DNA of 64,000 nucleotides from Halisarca cf. caerulea (Eukaryota > Porifera > Demospongiae > Chondrillida > Halisarcidae): contig CAUJGJ010000037.1 in NCBI GenBank assembly GCA_963170055.1, positions 1,113,601 to 1,177,600 of the forward strand, in the 5' to 3' direction. Of the stretch, positions 1-13,300 are shown piece by piece. Within the stretch, counting starts at the first letter, position 1. Every line of letters begins with the position of its first letter. The notes under the pieces were generated by a model, which saw only the letters and a program-made list of their open reading frames with translations, did no database searches and was not told the DNA's origin. Position numbers and translations under genes: made by a program.

Positions 1-410
1 ATATATCCACACAATTGAGTTGGGAGTGGATGCCCCAATACATGCTTCCTCCCTACTCCTACCTGGCCCTAAAAGCAAACTGCATCCTCACACAATATGT
101 TACTGTATTGTTGTACAAGACTTATCTGTATAGTTAGTGCTGTGTGTAGGGCACATACATGCATGTGCTTGTTTACTTAGTTACGATGTACAGAAATGCA
201 GTTTACTAGTAGCAGACACTGCTGCTGTGACCTTGTAACTCAGAGTTCTACGTATCAGTATCAGTATTAATTATACTGTAGATTATTTGAATGGACCATG
301 TACTATATATACAGTAATACAATGTGTGCACTGTCACAATATTGCCTTAAATTGTTTATTCAATCAGTATTAATTTTACAGCGTAGCCATTTGTCTCTAC
401 CTTCCTCCAG
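1..410 (+). other. 3' part of the intron before the upstream PARP exon
   Basis: This stretch is non-coding. It shares recognisable sequence with the intron before the second PARP exon (for example gattatttgaatggaccatg near 272 and near 33612, and the run tttgtctctaccttcctccag before both exons). That shows both PARP exons and their flanking introns come from one duplication. Confidence 0.6.
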
Positions 411-997
411 CTCACCCTCAGGAATGGGCGCCTCATGAAGAAGGAGTAAAGCTCAAGGAAATGCCTCTACGAGAGGGTAGTCAGGAGTACAATGTAGTTG
501 CTGATCTTTTCCACAGCAGCATGGGCACACATGTCAGGATCTACCAGATAGTCCGAATCCAGAATATAGACCTATGGAGGGACTTCTCCCACCGTCGCCA
601 GATGTTTGCAGAGCAGCAAAAACCAAGCCACGACAGACTGACGTTCCATGGGACTAGGGCAAACAAGCCAAGAGAGATCTATGCTGGTGAACGTGGACTG
701 GATATCATTAGAAGTGAACGTGGAGCTTATGGAAGAGGTATTTACCTGGCCAAAGATGCTTCTGTATCTCATGGTTACAAACATACTGATCGTGGATTTA
801 ATCAGATGCTTGTGATAAGGAGTCTTCTTGGTCAAGTGAATATCAACGTCCGAGATGGCCCAGCACCTACTCGGCAAGTACAGGGTGGAGTGGTTCAAGC
901 CTACGATAGCATCCGAGGAGCTTTAGGAGGAAAGGATATATACATTGTTCACCGCAATGATCAGACATACCCAGCTTATCTCATAACTTACAAGTAA
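411..997 (+). CDS. Last exon (PARP catalytic domain) of an upstream sacsin/HEPN/PARP paralogue, partial
   Basis: This exon starts after a splice acceptor (ccttcctccag, ending at 410) with two bases that complete a codon, and ends at TAA 995-997, giving about 194 aa. It encodes a PARP-type ADP-ribosyltransferase fold. The NAD-binding histidine lies in LTFHGT and the tyrosine in GIYLAKDASVSHGY. Near the C-terminus, KDIYIVHRNDQTYPAYLIT has isoleucine where polymerising PARPs have glutamate, the pattern of mono-ADP-ribosyltransferases such as PARP10/14. The exon matches 34460-35046 almost codon for codon, with the same acceptor, phase and stop. I therefore read it as the 3' end of a tandem copy of the giant gene at 4240-35046, whose other exons lie before the window. 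An ATG at 461 is internal and is probably not a start. The family assignment is firm; the link to an upstream sacsin part is inference. Confidence 0.85.
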
Positions 998-3072
998 ACT
1001 TACAGTAGAACTAACTCACAGTAACAATAGTAGATGAATGTTTAGTACTGTAGCTAATTAGAGCATTATAACTTAAGGTCTATAGTGTAGTAGTAGACAG
1101 TCAAACCACTCCATACTTTTGTAGGTTTGTTCATGTATAGCTGTTATAAATTGTAAAGTGCATAATATTTCAATGGAATTTAAGTGTAATTGAATAGTTA
1201 ATGTCACCAATCAATCGGAGTGGGCCACTTCTGTAGCTCATTATTAATTAACAGGCTGAGGTAATAATATTATAAAAATTTAAAGTACCTGCATGGCACA
1301 TGCCTGTCTACACATGTGCAATTGCTATAGCTATCAAAACCTCGTGATGATCTGCAGTTGTCTGCATGCATGTGTTCATCGTTCCAGACAACTGCACCTT
1401 GCCTCCTCTAGCTGCGTACCATCTTGAAGTCTGAAGCGCATGCCTCTACAGTTTTTTCCTCTTATTTTCTGTCCACCCTTTTGCCATGAAAGAGATGTGC
1501 GGGCTCTATATACCCCCAGGTGTTCGTACTGCATAAAGCCACTAGCACTTGATAGGGCCCACATGATAGCCCTTCTAGTGATGATATGCATGCATGCTTG
1601 CACACCAGCACAGAGGGCGGAGCTGTACACTCTTTTAAAAGGATTCTGAGTGCAAATTCCCTTATATATAATGCATGATGCATGCAGTCCAAGGGATTCT
1701 TAGTTGGAACCTAAAGCCTACAAAAGTGATGTAAAGGGAGCCGGGTAGGTGAGGTGGTCAGGACTACCCTTAAGGATGGAATCCAGTGCGGTGCTGTAAG
1801 TGGGTGGAAATATCCTAGTCCGATTTTAGGGGTAGATTTAGGAGACAATACATGGGGTGTGGGAATATAGGTAAGGCATTAATTTCCAAAATAGCATAAA
1901 ACAATATAAGTCTACTGTATGTACATATACTGTATGAACAGAATCAATCATATACATTATTTTTCCTGCAGCTGCATGCTGTTTGAAAATATACAATGAT
2001 ACTCGTCTGCAGGACAAATGCATAAATAAATAATAGATAAATGCCGCATCTGTACTGTATGATCTTTAACTATGCAAGTGATATACTGTATATATAGCTG
2101 TTATATTTCATGTAGACCATCCCTTAGCTTGTCCATCACCCTATAATTGGCAGTTGTTCTCCTTTGCGTGACTATACAGAACCCTGAATACAGCTACAGT
2201 ATGTGCAAATTTGAAAAAAAATGCCATACAATATACTGTAGAACAAATTTCTGAATGTGATTTGCTAAATCTAAAATGTATACGTATACTGCAGCTGTAT
2301 GCAGATGAAATTGAACCTTCTTTCGTTTATATTTTAATATACAAATGCAATGCTTATTCTAGACTTCCATGAACTGGAGTCATGGGATCATTGTATACTC
2401 ATTGTACATGTGAACTGTACTTATCTCACCATGTAATCTTGCTCTTCATGAGGGATCTTATATGTACATATTATACCATCTGCATGTGACTATATCATAC
2501 ATGCAGTGTAACTGCATACACAGCTGAAATATGTTTGTCAGGAGCTGTGAACAGAGGTGAACAGAGCATGCATGATGAAAACCTCTGATGTCTGATCGCA
2601 CATACTTGTAACTATGAAATGTACCCAAAAGTAATTTTTTATGCCAATGCTTTGGCATGTGCTTGCCATTTTATGATGCAATTATATGTACTGTACCATG
2701 TATGGGTTGAATATCTGAATAATATGATCATAAAGAGCATGAAGACAAATGTATATCAATAACTTAAGATGTATTACATCATTTTTGGACATTGTGGTGT
2801 ATAAGTTTGTAAAATTCTTTCTCAATCTGTACAGATAAGGTATGTCAATCTTTTACATCAAAATTTTCACAAAAATTTTCACAAAAATCGCGAAATCTAG
2901 GTACTCACGAGAGTTTTACTACGCGAAACTTTCCCAGTATACAGTAGAAGGAAGTTCAAGTGTTAGACTTGACAATCATTACAGTATATAGGCAGTATCA
3001 AGCAATACACTTGACAGACAAGTGTTTCACATGTACAAGTACATGCATATATACTGTAGGGTCTTAGAAGGG
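998..3072. other. Convergent intergenic spacer
   Basis: No coding region is supported here; the short open frames are AT-rich chance frames. The right end (about 2960-3072) matches the spacer just before RTK gene B (about 35760-35875), including the shared runs ggcagtatcaagcaatacac and atatactgtagggtct. It is part of the duplicated unit. The spacer is longer than the 0.8 kb one in the second unit. Confidence 0.6.
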
Positions 3073-3815
3073 TCAACCAGTTCCTGTGTCATGGTAGTGC
3101 TGAAGGTCTTGGTACAGGTCTTTTCCAAACTCCAAAGGCATACCAAGCTGACCAGCCTTGCTTGGGTCCTTTGTCTGCTGAAGTTCATCACTTGGAGCAG
3201 GAGCAGTGAGTCAGTTGGGCCTTGCAGAATGTCAAATATAGCTGTAAAGTCAGGACAATTAGAATGGTGTGATCCCTGTCAGGAATGAAATGAATGTAAA
3301 GTCAATGTGTGACATTTATATTAGACAAGAAAATGCATGGCGCTGTGTAAATTTTAGGGACAAGAAATTACACATCAATGATGGAAAAGCTAGAATTCAT
3401 ATCATTAAATCAGTTGATGAATGACTATGATATAACCATGCATGATACATCATTTGATCAACCAGCAATTCCCTACATAGTCTATACAGTATAATATTAT
3501 TATGCAGCACCCTCAGCATCAGACACTATAGCTGTGATCTATAGATGAAAAAATGTTAACAGTTCAATGTCAGAGTAAATCCCCAAAGTTGAGCTGGTTG
3601 CAAAATGGATATGATAGCAGTTGAAGATATCAAAAGTCCTGGTCATGCATACACCATAGATCAAAGTGTATTACCCTTAGCAATCAACGATGGTTGCATG
3701 TGAACAAGACATCCCATGGAATCCTCACCAGCAGTAGACCATCAACCTGTACATGTCCCTAAGGGCCTTGGGCATCGTGGAGGAGGAGGTTGCACATAGG
3801 ATACTGCCTTCTGAG
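3073..3815 (-). pseudogene. RTK pseudogene A: remnant of the last two kinase exons
   Basis: Two pieces match the last two exons of RTK genes B, C and D. The terminal exon (3275 down to stop 3073) retains [19 protein letters not shown] and YQDLQHYHDTGTG. It has lost bases relative to the others, near the start (about 3262) and after the SLLLL segment, so the frame is broken. The preceding exon (about 3815 to 3729) retains VSYVQPPPP and RLMVYCW and the GTGAGG donor, but carries a small insertion (around 3761-3770) that shifts the frame. No other kinase exon is recognisable before exon 1 of the sacsin gene at 4240. It is a truncated, inactive copy left by the segmental duplication. The intron next to it also resembles the corresponding intron of gene B (about 36330-36390). 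Confidence 0.8.
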
Positions 3816-4239
3816 GATATGCCTCATTTTCTGAGGTTTTTGTAGCCAGTCAGACGTGTATTTTACTTGCATGGGTCATCTATGGTGATTGCGTCTAGCA
3901 CATGATTCGACTATGATGGGACCTTCCCGGAATCCACGTGACTCGAAGCGCATGCAATTAAGCAGGTCATTCTTGGAAGCTGTTGCAGTAGATATACCGT
4001 GGCGTAAGATCAAGAGTAGATTATACTGCTCCCTAACGTACCAAAGACGACGAATTTCAGGACTGTAAGCTATTCTTGTACCTTTATAATGCTGTGAGTG
4101 CAGTTTACCTGTACGATCGCTCTTCTTGTAATGTAAAGTGTGTACTACGTAGACGTAGTCTATAGAGAGCCTATGCGTAGACCACCACCCGATCTCCACA
4201 GACGAATGTATTTGTGTACTTTTCCTTTCAGTTTTAGGC

Positions 4240-4344
4240 ATGGCTATGGAAGGAGACGATGGCTTCGGTACTATGCAACCTCCTCTTACGGAATTTATCA
4301 AAAACTTACTACAGAGGTACACGGACGGTGGTCAGATTTTGAAG
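4240..4344 (+). CDS. Sacsin/PARP gene, coding exon 1
   Basis: ATG at 4240 (a second ATG two codons later at 4246) opens 35 codons ending GGQILK, followed by a GTACGA donor at 4345. The peptide PPLTEFIKNLLQRYTDGGQ matches the start of sacsin ATPase repeats, in which LK is followed directly by ELIQNADDAG. Exon 2 begins with exactly that continuation in the same phase (0). A cctttcag at 4223-4230, just before the ATG, could be the acceptor of a 5' untranslated intron, so the promoter may lie further upstream. Confidence 0.75.
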
Positions 4345-7300
4345 GTACGAACGGAGATGCCATAAAAAATTGCGTTTTTGGGCGGAATGTCAATTACTGA
4401 AGTGTGCATACATAAGAAAATTACTACATTTTTGCTGGTTTAGAGTGTTTTCTCAAAACATGTAGCCATAGTTCCAACGTCGACTGCTGCTTTAACCAAA
4501 TGTTATTATACTAATTATTGTCAGACTGTTAGCTGGAGGGTATAATTCTTTATGCGGTGAACACTAGGACATTATATTATAGCAATAATTGTTAGTAAGT
4601 ATATTATATTACACTATACTTTATTTTTATTGTTTTAGCACATGTATTGTCTCTAATACAAACTAAAACAACATTATACGCATCAAAAATAATTCGATGA
4701 TGCCTGTGTCCATAGCATTCCTATAGCTACATACATCACAGGGTGGGTCATGAGTTTGTGGTGTGCGATTTCCACGTATCTCACTCATGACAAGTTTCAA
4801 TCCAATGTAGCTCCCTTTTAAGAATCCTATGTAGAGACCTGCAGTAGTCACAACTGCTAAAAACAGAGCCTGCAACATTGACATGCAGTCATTTGTATAA
4901 CTTTTGCCATGTCCATAGTATTTTTCTTTCTCTTTGATGAAAACAGTAAGGGCACTCGATAAAGTATTTGAATTTTACTGTTCCCTAGCTGTAAATATTA
5001 AGAATTTCCTCATGTGTAATGCTGTCAAAGTATTTTTTATTCGCACTTGGAAGGCTTACTACTACTATGTTAGATGGATGAGGAATTTGCGACCTTACAT
5101 TGTATGGGTCTGTCACTGGAAAAATGGTCCAGAAAAGTTTGGTCCAGGTAGACCAAATATCCAGTGTGAAATCTGGTCAGACTGGACCAGATTTTCTAGT
5201 AGAAATTGTCCGGGTCCAGAAAATTTGGTTTGATTTGGCTGCTTATTCTCAAAAAGAAGTTTATTGTTGTTGATATATTGTAAAACTGCTCATGGACAGG
5301 ATCTCGTTATTATATTATGGAGTACGGTAGTACTCCATAATTATGTAGGATTGACATGAAAGAAACTTGGCTGCCATACATTAGCCCAATTTTTTTTCTC
5401 TCCCAAAACTAACAGTATGGTGACTCCATAGCTTTCAGAAGTGAATTTTGGTGCATTTTGACACAGCAGCTACAAGGCAAAGTATTTTAAAAGCTTTGTA
5501 TAAGCTATCTCTTTAAAGAAATTTGAAGTACACTTGCCGAAGTATGGGTCTGCAATACCAGTACCATTTTAAGATTATTCTTCTTGTGTTTTCAAACTGA
5601 GCTGAGGTTGCCACAAAGGGTCCAGAGGTCTCATCTTTCTCCATTGGGCTCAGATTGTTAGCGCAAAGTGCCTTTTGTAGGTTTTGAAGCAGCACCTACA
5701 CTTGAAATCGATCCTGTCAACAATCTCGATACGCATTTGAAACTTTCTTGAAGTGAGACATCATTCAACTCGGACCAAAATGTCCTAAAGAAGAATGGTC
5801 TAGCCGAACCCAATTTCCAGAAAGTACGATCCACAGACCAAAATTCCTGTAACAGGTCATGCAATTAGTGGGTGGCATCCTTTGAATGCTGCCTACTACC
5901 GTACACACACATGGCAAACTGAGGAGCTCTATCAGCGGGAGCCAATCTGAACATGTTTTGCATGCACAAGAAGAGCTTCTGTCAAAGCTGTGTTTCTATT
6001 TTAAGAAAGATATTGTTGCAATTAATAACTTTTGTGAATGCTGTCCATGTGGAAAAAGTAGTGTGTTATGCAAAGTTGCAATGAGTGCTACCTTGATTGA
6101 CTCAAATTAGTTGATCTTGCGAAGTTATCTATACTAATTGGTATAGGTAATGAATCAACAAAAGACTGCTGGCTATAAATTAAGGTGCATGCTTAAATAT
6201 TCAAATGACCAAACAATCAGCTGTACGTTTAATTAACTGTTTAAATATGTAAATATTTTACAACTGCAATTATTACTGTATACAAGGTAGTGGTCCTGCT
6301 GATTATACATTCAATGACATATTCATAAATGCTATTCACCAACTGCAGGAACTCCTCCAGAATGCTGATGATGCTGGTGCACATACTGTGAGGTTCATCA
6401 TTGACTCACGACAGCATCCTAGGGACCCAGGAGGACTGTGGAAACCAAGTCTGGCTGCATTTCAGGGCCCAGCACTACTTGCGTGGAACAACACAGTATT
6501 TTCTGATGCTGACTGGAGGAATATTGGCAAAATGCACCAAAGTGTTAAGGAAGAAGATGTGTTGAAGGTGGGACGATTTGGTCTTGGCTTTCAATCAGTT
6601 CACCACCTCACAGGTTTGTCAATGTCATATTCAGTAGGATCTCTGTACATTGTTTAGTTCTTATTAAGTTAACTAGACACACATGCATATGGGACATATC
6701 CACACTTATGAGCAGGTGTGAAAATTTGTTTTTTTGCAACTTCTGTTCTCAACTTGTATTAGCTTCAGAGTATCAAATATGGGTTTTGCTAATAGGCAGA
6801 CAAAGATTACCATTTCTAACATGTCATACCAACTAATGCTGAAGCAACTAAGAAATTTTTCCCAACTTTTATGCAAAAATAGATTCAGGATGCTATATGG
6901 TGGAACACTTTCTACGGGACAATTTTTCGCATAAATCATCATAATATAGTAAAGTATTTCCTAACTTTTTTCCATGTTGGGTATTTCGCCATTCCTCTTG
7001 GAAGCTGAGATTGGTGAAATCAGTTATCGAATACCAAAAGGTTAAGCCCTTATAACTCAGATCTGGGGCAAAAATTTGAATTTCCAACAAACAACTCGAG
7101 CAAATAGCTCACACTGTCAGTTAACACTAGAACACCGTCGTTAGATTGTACCCTCATGTAGCACCCAACAGAAAACTGAAATTCTGCAAAATATCCAGTT
7201 GGGTCACATGCCAGCATGTGATAGAGCAACGGTGACAACAGAAAACATCATTACACGCAGATTTGGCATTCATATACACCTAAATAACACGTTAAATCAC

Positions 7301-10300
7301 AAGATAACTGCATGATTAATATCTCATATATGCGCTGAAATATAACATTTCATTACCATATAAACAGAGGAGCACTATCGTATACAACAATCTGGACATG
7401 TGGAGCTAATGCAGGGCAGCTGGAAGCATTTTTAAAATGGCAAGGCCATTGCTTATAAGCAATACTGATTGGTATTTGCACTGGGGGTAGAGGTAAAATT
7501 GGTTGTTGCTTCTAAGCAAAACTGATTGCCTTTTGCACTGGAGAGAGAGAAGAAGATGCTGTATCCCATGGAAATCTGCCTTTTGAAGTTTAAAAGGAGG
7601 TGTTTGGACTATCTCAGTAGACTGTATGTAGTTGCCATGATGCTTAGTGACATCAGAATAAAATGGCAGAAATATTGTGCTACATTATAGTCTCACGTGG
7701 CCAGACCTATCCCTCCTGCATTGTGGCCAGACCTATCCCTCCTGCATTGGGGAGAGGCGGTCTGGGAGCAAATAGCCATTTTTATGGTGAAGAGGTACAG
7801 CGGATGTCAGTACTCATCTTGATAATTAATGAAGACTTATATGGGAACCACTCCTATTCCCACATGTTTGCGGAGGCTACAGAGTGCAAACTATAAACTG
7901 CCATTATAATTGTACAGTAATATGAAACTCGCTGCCATAGATCGTTTTAGTGGTGTTGAGAGAGAACTGTTATAACGCTAAATTTTTGAGGAGCTAAACT
8001 TTAGTGGTTGACCACTTTGGAAATATTTGTGGAAATAACTTTTACGGGTCTGTCGTTCAGCTGCTACCTACCAAACTGTGCGCCAATTTTTCGCAGTACA
8101 CAAATGTCGCACTCCAGCACTCATCCTCGAATAACATGAAAGTAAGCTCTGCGAATATTTAGCGCTATTGTTCACAATCCTGCCTACCGTGTGTGTCTGC
8201 CACAGTGCAGACCGCTGGAATGCATAACACACCATTTATGGATTAATCAAGTATAAGAACAGTTGCTCACTTCTGCACCTACTGTACACCAAAATCGGTT
8301 CTGTTCATCCCCAGACCGTCCTCCTGGGTAATGGACATCTTGTTCATACCTTTGCTGTTTGCCTCGTATAATCAGCACTCTAATGTTGATAGTTGATACA
8401 CATTTGTACTCTTAGTGGATAAACACAGCGTCAATCACCTACTCAATCCTGAATTACCACATAAGAAAGAGAGGGAAGAGCTCACCACTTAAGCAGGCAA
8501 AGTAAATGAAGAATGAGAAAAAAAACACTAAAACCAGGGCTTGTCACTAACGGTGCACTGCTATGCAGCCAAAGGAATCAGGTTGAACTCGTGAGAACTT
8601 GTTAACTGAACATACGACAATCCAGCCAGCCACAGACATGACACCCACACATTACGTCATTGTGGGGCTTGCTCAGGCTTACCCCCATAATTTCAAATTA
8701 ATGCACTTAGTCTATTGATTGTACGATTGTTTATAAGCAGTCTTTCTGATCACCATGTGGCTGGAGTAGCTTTGATAAGCATGGTTAAAGTATGTTTGGA
8801 ACCCACATCACCTGGTCAAATGCATAGTCATCTAGATCTGTGTCGCTTTATTTTTAGTGTTCACTGCACAGCTTATAGACAGACTGTCCAAATTTTTAAA
8901 AATTTACTTGTATAAGAGCACTCACTGATGGGTGCAGAGTGAAATTATGCCTACTTGTATCATAGTATTATTAGGTTTATAGTGAAATTAATGTTGCAGA
9001 AATTGAGTTATAATAATAATAATAACAACAACAATAAATATAATAATAATAACGAATAATAATCAATAATTAATAAAAATGGTGGCAAGTGCACGCCTTC
9101 GATCGCGCTCTCAATCTCGCTGCTGCCCTTGCATGAAGAATGGTCGCTTCATTAGATGTAAATGTGTAAAAAATGGTTTATCTTGTATTGATTGTTGGCC
9201 ATCTTAGTCAAATCCAAAGAGATGTGAAAATTTAGATCAGTCGCTGTCAGGTCGCGCTCCTACCGCTGCGACCAGGACTAGAAATGATCAGTTGATTGTA
9301 GGACCATCCATAGGTGGACCAGCCCCCTCTGGAGAATTCATCTACAGTTCCACCGACAATTCTACACGTTCCTATGCCGATTCCATGAATACCGTAAATG
9401 GGTAACAGAGAACTCACCTCACTGATGTTTGAGCCAGCGGACGTGTTACTGCAGAAACCTCCTTCAAAATACAGCAACTTACATCTTTTCTTGGCAAGCC
9501 CAGAAAATTGTTGAAGAGAATTCCGCGTTCATCCCGAACACCAGCAGCCAGGAAGTTGGCTTCTTTGATCAATCAAATAACCACGCGTAATGACATCCCT
9601 TCCTGGTCTCAACTTCTTCAGTTCCCTAAGAAATGCCTTTTTGTGCCTCCAAGGGGTGGCAAAAGATGGAAGCTATCATTATTAGTCAATAACCAGATAT
9701 CAGAAGAATCCAGTAACTCTGACAATTTTCCCAGTAATCTCGATCGTAGAGGTAAAGCTGGGGCTAGAACATAGATTGATTTACTCGCTGCCAGAGTCTC
9801 AAGCAAGCTTGAAGAGAATGACTACAAAGGTGCAGTCAGGTTAGTTTGCAGTGAGGATGTGTTTGCTGCACATGATAGTCATACCCTGGAAGCCCTCAGG
9901 GCAAAGCACCCCCTCCTCATCCTAACTCGCAGACATCAGACGCAGACTACAGCGCCACCTTGTCTTTCCACCTAGACGCAGTAGGTAGTTATGAAGGCAA
10001 TTTCATCCTTCCCTAAGGGTTCAGGTGGAGGTCCTGATGGTCTCCTTCCCCAGCACCTAAAAGACCTGACAGGCCCTGCTGCGGGAGATGGTGGGGTGTC
10101 CCTATAGTCCTCTCTAGTGGGGTTATACTGGCACTGATACTGGAAGGGAGAACTCCTCAAGCTATACGTCCCATCATTTTTGGTGCCAATTTGATAGCTT
10201 TAACAAAGAAGGATGGGGGGATCTGACCCATTGCCATTGGTTGTACCTTAAGAAGATTAGCTTCAAAAGGTGCATGTATACATGCAATGGAGTCGATTCC

Positions 10301-13300
10301 TCAATTCTTGTCTCCTTATCAACTGGGGTTTGGAGTTCCTGGAGGAGCTGATGCAGCAGTTCATGCCTCTCGGATCTTTCTTAACTCACTACCATCAGAT
10401 AAGGCTTTGCTGAAAGTTGATTTTAGCAATGCCTTTAACACTATCTGACGTGACAAGATCCTTGAAGCTACCGAAGTACACATCCCAGCTCTATTGCCAT
10501 TCATTCATTCTGTCTACTTCTCCCCATCAAGTCTCCTGTGGGAAGGTGAACTGTTACTTTCATCTGAGGGAATCCAGCAGGGGGACCCTCTCGGTCCTAT
10601 GCTATTTTGCATTGCAATCCACAGCTTAGTGTCCAACCTGGAGTCCGAGTTCAAAACTTTCTTTCTAGTCAATGGCACCTTGGGGGGGCACGTTTGGTAG
10701 TCTGTCTGCCAATTTGAAGAGAATTGAGGGATTGGCCAATCCCTTGGCCAATCCCTCAATATGTCAAAGTCAGAACTGATTTGTCACAACAGGTCAGCCG
10801 CAGATGCCATGGTTTCCAATTTCCCAGGCCTTAGATTCACTGTTCCTCAAGAAGCCACTCTGTTAGGGTCCCCTTTGGGTCCCCTTTTCATGGACGTTTG
10901 TCTTGACGCCCAGCTTCAGCAGTTGAAGCTGGTTGGGGACATCTCTGCCACCTGGAGGCCCATGATGCCATCACCATTTTGCGCCACTCCTTTGCCATCC
11001 CAAAGCTTCAGCATGTATTGTGCACATCTCCAACTTTCTCATCAACGCTTCTGACATCCTGGGATAGTCTGCTTTTGTCCATCGTTTCCCGAATCATGGT
11101 CAACATTGATTTCAGATCAGGAGATTCATCTTGGCTGCAGGCAACACTTCCAGTTGGATCTGGTGGCCTAGGGTTTAGGAGTGCTCTTCATCTTGCACCT
11201 TCTGCCTTCTTGGCTTCTGCTGATGGAGCATCTGCCCTAGTTCAACAACTACTTCCAGCGCATCTGTCATCCATTGCCTACAGTGAAAGGGACTCAGCCC
11301 TAGCCATATGGCATGTTGGCCTTCCAGAAGACACATCTCTTCCCACTGGTAGCTCTCGGCATAGACAGAAGTATTGCATGGGACAATCCAAGGGTTGAGC
11401 AATTATACCACTCAATTTTGCGGTCAAATTGTGAAGATGAGCTATCTATGGCCCGGCTCCTAGCAGCTTCCTCTAGTCATTCAGGGGCATGGCTTAATGC
11501 ACCTCCATGCAGTCTCATCCCTTGGCCTACGAATGTGCAATGATACAATCCGTGTTGCTGTTGGCCTAAGATCTAGAGTGGGAGCAATGATTTGTCAACC
11601 TCACTTTTGTGAATTGTGTGGTAAGGATGCAGATTCATTTGGCCACCACAGATTGTCCTGCAGATCAAGTCAAGGTCGATCTGTTCGTCACCATGCTCTG
11701 AACACCATCATTTCCCGCTCTTTGGCAGCTGCTACCATACTTTCTTGCCTAGAACCAACAGGACTCCATCGTGCCAATGGAAATCGCCCCGATGGCATTA
11801 CCATGACTCCATGGTCAGAGGGGAGGTTTCTTGCGTGGGATGCCACCTGTGTAGATACCTTCTGCCAATCCCACAGGAGAAGATGTGCTACAGAGGTAGG
11901 AGCAGCGTCTGCCTATGCTGAGGAAGAAAAGAAGAAGAAGTATGCACATCTCAGCCACAGCTACTTTTTTAACCTGTTGCTGTGGAAACATCAGGCTCAG
12001 TTGGAGTGGAGTCCAAGGTCTTCTTGCAGGACCACGGCCACCGTGTGAAGATGGCCTCAGGAGAGCTTCAGTCCTTTTCTTTCCTCATGCAGAGGCTTGC
12101 GGTTGCAGTTCAAGTGGGGTAGGCAATTTCGGTGCTGGGCACCTTTGGCTCTTGTGATGCTGAGGTCTAATTAACTAGCTAGTTTTAATGATTATTAGTT
12201 ATTCTTATTAGTTTGCTTGATGCTTGTATGTAATGTTTAAGTAGTATGTGTACCTCATTTTCTGTACATTATTGTGTAGTCATCTTTGATCAATTGTTGT
12301 TCATTGGCCTCACATGACACTCACTTTTAATTTCCAAACATATTTTACTCATCGTACTAACATAATAATTAAAATAATAATAATAATTACTATTATTATA
12401 ATATAATATAATATATATAATATAATACTGGTAATATATATATAATATAATAATATAATATAATTATAATGATTGATTCAAGATGGTGACAAGAATGGGT
12501 TCCCGATCGCGCTCCCAATCGCGCTGCTGTTCTTGTATGAAGAACGGTAAATGTATCCGATGCCAATGTGTAAAGAAAGGTTTAGCTTGTGTAGATTGCT
12601 GACCTTCCCTTTCTAATCCGAGCAGATGTGAAAATACCGGCAACTTGATTGTTAATGAAGACATCACGCCTGTCACAAGCAAGCGGACTAGCGGAAAATG
12701 AGCATCGCGGCATGTCCAGCTAATCATCATCTACAAGATTATCCTCTTTCTGTGGTTGATATCGTTAGCCCTGTACGTTGACTCATGTGAAAGCTTCCCC
12801 CCTCCTGCCAACGTGGGACCCTGTGACATGATCGCCAACGAAGTCACACCTGGTGATTTCAGCACTGTAATCCAGCAAACGTAAACCCTCCTAAGTCAAC
12901 TTAGGAAAATGCTAAAAAGAATACCCCGACTATCTAGAACAACAACTGCAAGAAAACTGAAATCATTGATCAATCAGGTCATTGGCAAGAACGACATCCT
13001 CAGTTGGCTAAGACTCCTACAATTCCCAAAGAAATGTCTTCACGCCCCTCAAAGGAGTGGGAAGAGGTGGAATCTGTCATATTTCTAGTCAACATACAGG
13101 TAGCCTCAGCCTTGATGTGCCAGGTGCTCATACCTCAAATTCTGCAATTTCAAATACATCTCAGCCAAAGACGCGTGGTTCTATGGGTAAACTGGCTGCT
13201 AGAGTATCCAGTAAACTGGAGGAAGGAAACCACAGGGGAGCGGTGAGGTTGTTGTGTAGTGAAGATGCCATAGCAGAGTATTCAAATGATACCCTAGAAG

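Noticed and set aside
4934..5233. 99-codon plus-strand frame in intron 1
   Set aside because: The sequence is repetitive (ggtccag-type motifs), has no recognisable domain and lacks convincing splice sites.
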